NCBI GenBank assembly: GCA_030849075.1 | Contig: JASAOO010003415.1 | Location: forward strand, 1 to 57,473 | Direction of reading: 5' to 3' | DNA: 57,473 bases | DNA from: Zelonia costaricensis | Lineage: Eukaryota > Euglenozoa > Kinetoplastea > Trypanosomatida > Trypanosomatidae | Shown: in pieces, positions 49,983 through 57,473 of the stretch | Numbering within the stretch: position 1 is the stretch's first letter | Layout of the letters: each line of letters begins with the position of its first letter | The notes under the pieces: generated by a model | Seen by the model: only the letters and a program-made list of their open reading frames with translations | Database searches by the model: none | Told to the model about the DNA's origin: nothing | Made by a program: the position numbers and the translations under genes

Positions 49983-52517
49983 TTACATCGGCGTTGCCGC
50001 AGCACGAGAACGCGACTGCGGCGAGGAGTACGGCGAAGGGGGACACAGCTGCTGCTGCTGCTGCTGTTGAAGCTGATGATGCTGCGGGGGCAGCTGCGTG
50101 TTGACGCCGAGCACCGGAGTATTGTGCTCGCCAGCGCCATCGCCGCCAGCTGTGGCTGCGCCGGGGTTGGACAGCTCAGATACCGCCGAGTGGGTGTGGC
50201 CGTGAAAACGCGGGACATCAACGATGACGTGCAGGCCACGATACTCGCTGCTGAAGAGATTGGGTGTCGACAGCTGCTGCGACTGCTGTGGCGGGTGCTG
50301 CGGGTGCTGGTAAGGCGGCCCTTGCGAGGTGGACGAGAGAAAACTGCGCTGGCCTGCCACCGGCGCAAAGCCGTAGTCGAGGCTGGTCATGTAAGCGCTA
50401 ATGGCGGCGTGGGCACCGCGGTGCACATCGCGCACCTCGTCGCGGAGCAGCACCCCCTGAAGGTGCGACCCGGTAGCGCGGTGGCGGTCACCGGCGTCCT
50501 CGTCCAGCGGCAGCGTCAGCGGCGGCACCCCGGCCGGACGCGCCATCCACTGACCACAGCGCAGCCCGAGCCGGTCTGCCAGCGGTGGCAGCGCGCCGCC
50601 ATTCACCGACCCGGCAGCGGATAGGGACGGGGACGACGGGGCCGACTGTGCGGCGGTGTTCGCCGTGGACGCGAGCGGCGGCGGTGGCGGCGGCGGGTGC
50701 ACGGTGCTGGACGACGCGCCGGGCGTGCTTGCCGTGGAGAGGCGGGCCAGCACCGCCTCTAGCACCTGCTGCGGGCACGCGGCGGGCGAGCTGCCCGACG
50801 CATACCCCGGGCCCGCCCGCGCCGCGGCGGCGCCGGCAGCGGCATCGCTGGCGAGTGCCTGCACAACGCGGAGCGCGTGCCGCACGTCGTCGCGGTAGTC
50901 GGCCAGGATCGACTCCCGCTCCTCCGCCGCAGAGGCGGTCTTGCGACGGTAGTACTCGAGCTCTTCGCGCAGCATGGCGTGATCGCGCTTCAGCCGATCG
51001 TTCTCCTCCGTCAACTTGCTGCGCACTCGGCTCGCCTTGCGGAACTCCTCGTACAGGTACTGGTAGCGGGCCTCAGCCTGCGCGACGGTGGTGCGCGCGA
51101 CGCCGGTGCAGCTGCCCTCGTCCTCCGCCGTGTCCGCCTCCGTGTTGGTGTCGGGGCCCGTGAGCGGCGGCATCGGCACGGCCTCCGGGTGGGCGACACC
51201 CTTGTCGCCCTCCACGCCGGCGCGGTGCACGCTGTTGCCACCTCGGTCTGCCGAGCGCTGCTGCAGAGGCGTCGGCGGCGGCGGTCCCGCCTGCTGGAAC
51301 TGCTGCAACGGCGCGGGCTGCGCGGACTGCGGATGCGAGCCGGTTGGCGGGGAGTTGATGAGCGGAGAGAGCGGCGCGGACGGGGGTATGCCCCGGAGAC
51401 CGCCACCCCCCACTGTGATCTTCAAGGTCGACACACCCGGTGCAGCGCCGGACACGCTGGGGGCGGCGCCGAGGTACATCTGCGGCCCTGGCTCATGGTA
51501 TCGCACCGGCATCACGTGCCCACCGCCACCCGGCAAGGCCGGTGCACCAGCGGGGGTACCCAGCTGCGGGGGCGGCGGAGGCGGTGGCGGCGGGGGAGCC
51601 TGTCCAGCGGTGGGGGCCACGTGCGAAGGCCGGCGAGACGGGCTTGACACCTGCAACACGCCGCTGTTCACGGAGAGCGAGTTCGGACCGCCAGCGCCGC
51701 CGCGACCCATGCTTGCAAAGCTGTTGCTGCCATTGCTGGCGTTGAGACCCGGCATGGCCCCACCCGTGACGTCGCCGTACATCGGGGGCGGCCGGTACTC
51801 GGCACCGCCACCCCCCATCGGGCCACCCCCAACGCCCGGCAAGATGGACCCCATCACATTGGTGCTGCTGGTGCGGCTGTGCTGGGAGAACGGCGACGGC
51901 GCTGCGCCACCGCCGCCGGGTCCACTGACCAGGCCAGCCGGCGAACCCAGCGGCGTCGCGCCGCCGCCGCCCATCATGGGACCGCCGCCGCCGCTGGGCA
52001 TCCCCCAGTCCCCCTGGCACCCGCCCCCATGCATCGCAACGGGCGGCAGCGGTGGCGCTGGCGGTGGCGGTGGCTGGTCGTACGGCGAACCGCCCCTTCG
52101 CCGGTGCTTCGCATTGTACGGCCCCGATGTGTTTGCGCTGTAGTACGGTGGCTGCTGCTGCTGCTGCATGGCGCCTGGAGAAGGCCCGACTCTGTCGAAG
52201 CCCGACTCGTAGCACGAGCCGCCGGGCATCTGCGGTGGCGGTGGCGGCGGGGCCTGCTGCTGCTGCAGCTGATGTTGCTGTGCGTAGTGGTGCGTCGGGG
52301 CCGCCTGTGAACTGCCACGCCCACCCGCAGCATTGCCCACGGAGGCCTGATAGATCGGCGTGCTGTGCGAGGGAGAGTAGGCGGAGTCGCCCCCCGCGTG
52401 GTCGGTGTTGGCGGCGGTGGCCACAGCATCGTAGGTGAGCGGTGGCGAGGTCGGCGCAACGCCTCCTGCGTCACTGCTGTCGTTGCTGCCGCCCTTTGCG
52501 CGGGTTTTGGGGTACAT
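49983..52517 (-). CDS. proline/glycine/glutamine-rich coiled-coil protein of unknown function
   Basis: An 844-aa protein I do not recognise. The first about 430 residues are low complexity with poly-Pro (up to nine prolines), Gly-rich and Gln-rich tracts. A short charged coiled coil lies at about 474-540 (YQYLYEEFRKASRVRSKL, then EENDRLKRDH and REELEYYRRK). After further Ala/Pro/Ser-rich sequence comes a more ordinary stretch at about 655-730 (LADRLGLRCGQW, LRDEVRDVHRGAHAAISAYM, LDYGFAPVAGQRSF), then a Gln/His-rich end. No catalytic motif, signal peptide or membrane span is visible. Poly-Pro runs could bind SH3/profilin-like partners, and the Gln/Pro disorder could favour condensates such as RNP granules; both are guesses. 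The start MYPKTRAKGG (52517) was selected since the upstream frame is pyrimidine-tract translation. Confidence 0.8.
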   Translation of the reverse strand: MYPKTRAKGGSNDSSDAGGVAPTSPPLTYDAVATAANTDHAGGDSAYSPSHSTPIYQASVGNAAGGRGSSQAAPTHHYAQQHQLQQQQAPPPPPPQMPGGSCYESGFDRVGPSPGAMQQQQQPPYYSANTSGPYNAKHRRRGGSPYDQPPPPPAPPLPPVAMHGGGCQGDWGMPSGGGGPMMGGGGATPLGSPAGLVSGPGGGGAAPSPFSQHSRTSSTNVMGSILPGVGGGPMGGGGAEYRPPPMYGDVTGGAMPGLNASNGSNSFASMGRGGAGGPNSLSVNSGVLQVSSPSRRPSHVAPTAGQAPPPPPPPPPPQLGTPAGAPALPGGGGHVMPVRYHEPGPQMYLGAAPSVSGAAPGVSTLKITVGGGGLRGIPPSAPLSPLINSPPTGSHPQSAQPAPLQQFQQAGPPPPTPLQQRSADRGGNSVHRAGVEGDKGVAHPEAVPMPPLTGPDTNTEADTAEDEGSCTGVARTTVAQAEARYQYLYEEFRKASRVRSKLTEENDRLKRDHAMLREELEYYRRKTASAAEERESILADYRDDVRHALRVVQALASDAAAGAAAARAGPGYASGSSPAACPQQVLEAVLARLSTASTPGASSSTVHPPPPPPPLASTANTAAQSAPSSPSLSAAGSVNGGALPPLADRLGLRCGQWMARPAGVPPLTLPLDEDAGDRHRATGSHLQGVLLRDEVRDVHRGAHAAISAYMTSLDYGFAPVAGQRSFLSSTSQGPPYQHPQHPPQQSQQLSTPNLFSSEYRGLHVIVDVPRFHGHTHSAVSELSNPGAATAGGDGAGEHNTPVLGVNTQLPPQHHQLQQQQQQQLCPPSPYSSPQSRSRAAATPM

Positions 52518-55500
52518 GGCGGGGGAGGGAAAGGGGCGGGGGTGGCGGTGCGGAGGCGCTTGAGAGGGAAGAGCGGTACGAGCAGGCGGAGCTTTCTGTG
52601 TGGGAGCGGGTCGGAAGGGCAGGGGATGGGGGAGGGGCGCGGGAGGGGGGGGGATGATGGTTGCAACACACACGCAGACGCCGAAAAACGCCGATGACGG
52701 AAAACGGTGCGGGGGTGTGCGCGCGGCGGTATGTGATGAGTGAGCGAGTAAGCCGATACGTCGGCGTCACGTAGAAGGGAGGAGAAAAGGAAGGGCACCC
52801 TTGGCGGCTACGGAGAGCTGCGGAAGCAAAGATGGGAGGATGGGGCGGGTTGAAGGGTTGGGGTGATGAGTGGTGGGGGAACGCGGGGTGCTGCCTGGTC
52901 TCGCGTGAGACGGGGAGGCGGGTGGTGATGGATGGGGACGGGAGAAGTTGGGCTGATAGACGGCAAGAGATGCGATAGGGGTGCGCAGGAAGCAGTCGAC
53001 GGAGAGGCGAGTACGAGCGTCGCGCGTGATACAGACGATTTTGGGTGAGAAGCAGATGAGGTGTGGGGGAGGCGGACGTGGAGTCGAACGAACACTCGTG
53101 TACACACCCATATACAAACACACACACAGGGGGGAGGCAGAGGGGTGGTGATCACGGGTCCAATGCGCGCAAACCGTGATGGACCAGCGGGGAGGTGTGG
53201 ATCGAATCGTCACTGCACGTGACAGACAGACGAACAAAAAAGGGAGAAGCTGAAAGCTCAAGGAAAGAGATCTAAGCTGCAGGGAGGAGAAGTCGAAATA
53301 GTTGAGGAAGACGGGCGTGCGTGCCTTCACGACTCCACACACACACACACACACACACGCGCACACAAAACTACGGGAAAGAGAGTCAGAAATCAAGAGA
53401 GAGAAAGAGAGTAAGAACGAGGAGCGTTCAAGTCGATGGGCAAGACAGCTGGCCAACGCAGCGTACCGCACAAGAGAGGCTGAGAAGCAGCCACGCGCGA
53501 AAACGCAAAAGGAAAGCAAAGAGAGAGAGGAGGAGGCGAGCAAAAGCGGTTCAGCCAAACGCCCCAAAGAAGAGAGGAGGAGAAATGAACCACAGGCGAC
53601 AGCCACCAAGCAGGAGCTCGAGAAGTCAACTTGAGCACTCGGCCAGCTGTGCCTTCCTTTTTTTTCTGTGAACGTTTGCGTTTGTTCGCCACCAGCGGGT
53701 GAGTAAGGGGGCGGGAGGTGAAGGGCGGCCACAGGCACACCAAAGGGGAGAGCACGCAAGTGCTTGAACGATGACCCAGCAAGAGCGGTGCGGCGGCGGC
53801 GGAAGCAACTACGGCACCGTTCTGCCGCACGAGACTCCACTATATAACAAAAGACAGTGGGTCTTCCTTTTTAGTCTCTTGTCGTCAACCTTCTTTTCCC
53901 GACGAAGGCGACAGTGGTTGAGGCGGGGAAGTGGTGAGGAGAATCGACTTGTAAGAGGCAGCCGAGGAGACCCGAAGCAGAAAAATGAAGGAGGGAATCG
54001 CAGACGAACCGCAGGTCGCACTCGACGCAGGCGCGCTCGATTGTGTGCGCGCTGTTGCAGAGCGAACAAAGGGGAGAGGATGGCGGGGGGACGGGGTGGG
54101 GGGGGGGGCACGACGCTGACGGGGACGTGGCGAGGAGAAAGAAGCCTCTCGGACAAGAGCGAAGGAAAAAAGCAAGGGGAGAAGCGAGACACAAACTGCA
54201 CACACCTTGTGAGAAATAGCACACTGGCGACTGTCGCAGTCAGTCAGTCTGGCCACACACCACGGACAAAACAAAAGGAACAGACGGAGAACGAGAGAGA
54301 GAGAGGAGCGTCCGCTGGAAACACAAGTGAAAAAACAAGACGCACAGAAGAGACACACAGACACACACACACACACACAGAGACAGACAAGCACAGCGAA
54401 AGACACACACACAGCGCCGGTAATGATCGACTAGCTACACAAAGACTGTAAAAAAAAAAAGAAGGCAAAGAACAGCGAATCAAGACAAGCAGACACAAAA
54501 CGAGAAGGAAGGAGCTTGAGGCGACCGGCGTGCGACGGAGTCGGTGCACCGCGAAAATACAAACAGAACGCTAAGCCGACGATACAGAAACCAAAGACAG
54601 AAGAGAAAAGAAACGTGTGGGATGAAGAAACCACAACACGCACAACGATGGAATCCACAAGGAGAACACGAGCAGGGAGTGATGAGAAGAGGAGAGTGAG
54701 AAAGGGGGGGGGCGAGAGGGGGCGGAAAGACCTGCGGTGGAGTTGAGGAGAGCCAGAAGGTGCAGCCGCAACGCAAAGGAAGGGAAAGAAAAGGGCGGAG
54801 ACGGTTGGGAAACAAGATCCACACGAAACTAGGCAGTACGGCGATCCACAGCAAGAGAAGAAGCTGAATGGCCGTAGTTGGGATCGAAGCAACCAGCCAC
54901 GCCTCAACGCAGAAGCACACAAACACAGACCAACGCAAAACAGGAAAGAAAAGAGAACAAGAATGGGGCACGCGAAGAGTCGGCTAGCCCGGTGTGCACC
55001 AACAAGTCAACGAAACCTGTAAGAAGGAGAAGAGGGAAACAACGAAACGAAACAGCTTCCTCAGCTGCTAAGCTGAATTGCACGTTGTCTGCGCCGGGGA
55101 AGTGAAGAAGGGCACCGGGGTCACCACACGACAAGGCACCGCAACACAAAAAAAAAAGGCAGAAAAGAAAAAACTCGCACGGCAAACAGGGCAAATGCGT
55201 GAAATGATAACCGGGTGGGGGGAGGAGGCAGATGCACACACACAAGGGGAGGGGGGGCGAAGAAACGCAAAAGGATGCGCAGGCACGCGGTGTGAGGAAG
55301 AGGGGGAGGAGGGGGGAGAGAACAAGAAAGACGAGGAAGGCGGCGGTGCCGGCGGGATGTGACCGAGCCGATACGAGAAGCAACGTGAGAAGCGAAAATT
55401 CAAACAGGAAAAGGGAAAAAGAATGCACCGCAAGTGAACAAAAATGAGAAGGAGAGAGGTGGCAAAGCGTGACAGTCAAGGCAGACTTGCACACACACAC

Positions 55501-57473
55501 ACACACGCAGGCAGGCGCACGCACAAACACCCACACAAGAGAGAGAAGTAGGCGAGCGGGAGGTTGGGAACCCTGTGCAAGAGCGACGAAAGCGGAAAAG
55601 AGGCAGATGGAGGCGGTGGGGGTGGGGGGTGGGCGACCTAAATCACTCGTCTGTTTCGGCTTACACCTGTGTCGCCAAGTCGGGCGGAGGGCAAGTTGCC
55701 TGTTTTCCAACACCAGGTGCGGCCTCCTCAGAGTGCGTGTGCACGCGAACCCTCGACCCAAGGCGCCTTCGCGGGCTGCTGCGGTACTGCGCTCTCTCTC
55801 TCTTCCTCCTTCACCTCTTATTGTCTGATTTGGCTTTTTTTTTTTAGAATTCCGGTCTTTTGGCCAGTGCACGCGCCGGCACAAACGGGGAAAAGGAAAA
55901 AAACGCGCCGCGTCGTGGTTGGTCAGTGCTCGCGAGAACGGCGCGGGAGGCGAAGGTGCGCGCTGTCGGTGGTTCCTGCGTTGTCTATCCGAGCGTCAGA
56001 TGGGAAAAGAACGGACTCGCGAAAAGACCCGCTTGTGACCTTCACAGCAGCCGGCAGCGACACCCAGGGAGGGGGTGATGATAAAACTGCGGAGGCGCGA
56101 CAAGAGCCTCCGTGAGATGCACGCTTGATGATTCTCTTTGCTTCTTCGATAACGCTTGCTGATGAACGCGCTCGATATGGGAAAACAAAAGAAGGGCAAT
56201 AAAAAGGAGCTGAAATAATAGGCGCCTACAGACAAACCCGCACACGCACACGCGGGCAGCGAATGCACCGATCCTGTCGAAGCTGCGGTAGAGTTGCCTG
56301 TGTTTCGTGCGTCGGCTGACGATAGTTGACGTCCACCTGATAGGCTCTTCGACTGCACAGCGGACGCGTGCACCAATAAAAAGGAAAGGTACGTAGCCGA
56401 GCGTGTGTTGCACAACTTCTCAAGTCTCCCTCCCGCGTGCCCCTGACGTTGTATTCTTCTAGTGCCCTTGTTTCCTGCAGGGGTTTCTCCGCCGTATCCC
56501 GAAGGCGTCCCTGGTGTGCGCCGTTGTTCGCCTTTCGCGCCCGTTTCAAGACAGGCGTGTTTGTTCACCCCGTGCTACAGCCCAAGAGACGGCTGACAAG
56601 CGTCCAGCACGCACGGAGACAGCGGAGAGGAGAGGGAAGGCGGAGTAGTACAGTCAAGTCGAGCAAAGGAGGAGTACACGGGGAGAAGAAAGAAGGAGAA
56701 CCGCCAACAAAAAAAAGGCCGGATGAGGACTGCACTTCACCGCGGACAGTTGCCGCTGCGTGCCTCAACCGTGGGACAGCGGGGTGCGAGGAGTGGCTGG
56801 GGGAGTAGGAGCAGGTTGAGGGCGAGGACTACGGCGAGGGAAAGCCGCGAGAGGCGGCAGTGGGGGCGACGAGCCGAAGCTGGAGAGAGTGAACGAGGAA
56901 GGCGACGTCGGTGAGGAACGGGGGGGGAAGGGAGCCGGGCGAGTGACTTGAATGAAGCACACGCCAAGAAAGAAACCTCAGAGAAAAGGGGCTGAAACAG
57001 GGGGGTAAACCGTGGGCGAAACAAAGGAAACGAGTGAGACGGCCTCGCTGGCGACGATAGATGAAGATGAAGAAGACGCGGCACCTGCACAGCACCCGCA
57101 CAGACACAACCGCAGAGGTTGCGGCGAGCAGAGGGAGGTGGGGGAGCGGCGAGGAAGTAAGAGTGGCGAAGGAAAGAGGGGAAGGCTGCGTGGGTAGAGG
57201 AGGGAGCTGAAGCCTGTGATAACTGCGCCTCGTGCACCGGTCCAAGCAGTACGAGACGTCGTCGCACGGGTAAGGCAACGGTGGGGGCGGGGAAAGGAGC
57301 ACGACAAAGGGGCAAGGGCGGCAACAGGAAGTAGCCAACGCGGAAGAAGAGGTGGGGATGGCTAACTGCGAAGCTCGGTCGAAGAGAATTGCGTCACGTC
57401 TAGAGGAGCAAGCGCGCGGCGTCGCAGCTGTACAGACACACGCACACAGACAGACGAGTACGCAATTCGTGAC
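52518..57473. other. 5-kb gene-free right end
   Basis: No supported gene. The plus strand stays G/A-rich to the window edge, so the minus strand remains pyrimidine-rich as in the other spacers; this argues for minus-strand transcription continuing in from the right. CA repeats lie at 53336-53358, 54361-54379 and about 55490-55506. Plus-strand T-tracts ending in AG lie at 53861-53874 and 55834-55847. A less repetitive island lies at about 56250-56580. Open frames here are Ser/Phe/Leu/Cys-rich and unconvincing. Confidence 0.55.
53336..53358. repeat. (CA)11 dinucleotide repeat
   Basis: Perfect CA repeat of about 23 bp in the right-end spacer. Confidence 0.95.

Noticed and set aside
52767..53840. 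357-codon minus-strand frame upstream of the 844-aa gene
   Set aside because: Runs through a CA/TG repeat (VCVCVCV) and pyrimidine tracts; looks like untranslated spacer.
54904..55884. 326-codon minus-strand frame in the right-end spacer
   Set aside because: Same repeat-derived composition, no start context or family.

Overview
The window looks like nuclear DNA of a trypanosomatid, most likely a Leishmaniinae member (Leishmania, Crithidia, Leptomonas, Endotrypanum or Porcisia type). The evidence is: GC-rich intronless genes, all ten on the minus strand as in a polycistronic transcription unit; long gene-free spacers that are pyrimidine-rich on the coding strand (trans-splicing signals) and full of CA/GT repeats; and a kinetoplastid-type histone H3 variant. 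The genus is inference. No mobile element, tRNA, rRNA or CRISPR array was recognised.

Transcription runs from right to left. In that order the genes are: an 844-aa proline/glycine/glutamine-rich coiled-coil protein of unknown role (49983-52517); a 94-aa single-span membrane protein (42540-42824); a 758-aa protein with two CYTH (triphosphate-tunnel) domains (38884-41160); histone H3 variant H3V (37396-37833); a 927-aa receptor with the ectodomain layout of a receptor adenylate cyclase but no cyclase domain (32652-35435); a 2014-aa fusion of a decayed DExH helicase with a SURP module (25185-31229); RNA polymerase I/III subunit AC40 (22758-24116); the SSU-processome protein UTP11 (20598-21710); a 1099-aa kinesin (15710-19009); a 379-aa coiled-coil protein resembling that kinesin's tail (11909-13048); and a 2193-aa kinesin (913-7494). 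That is eleven genes if the small membrane protein is counted.

The genes do not form a metabolic operon, as expected for trypanosomatids. Two functional groupings are visible. One is a three-gene kinesin cluster at the left (two related motors with a headless tail-like paralogue between them). The other is a loose gene-expression group (H3V, SURP/DExH protein, AC40, UTP11).

The best candidates for something undescribed are the SURP/pseudo-helicase fusion (motifs I, II, III and VI all altered), the cyclase-less receptor, the headless kinesin paralogue, the tandem CYTH protein with a degraded second active site, the four-cysteine Fe-S-like motif in AC40, and three structured hairpins in spacers. 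A 7.2-kb gene-free spacer (42825-49982) and a 5-kb gene-free right end remain unexplained. Two N gaps beside long G runs (19375-19388 and 43378-43409) mark uncertain assembly.
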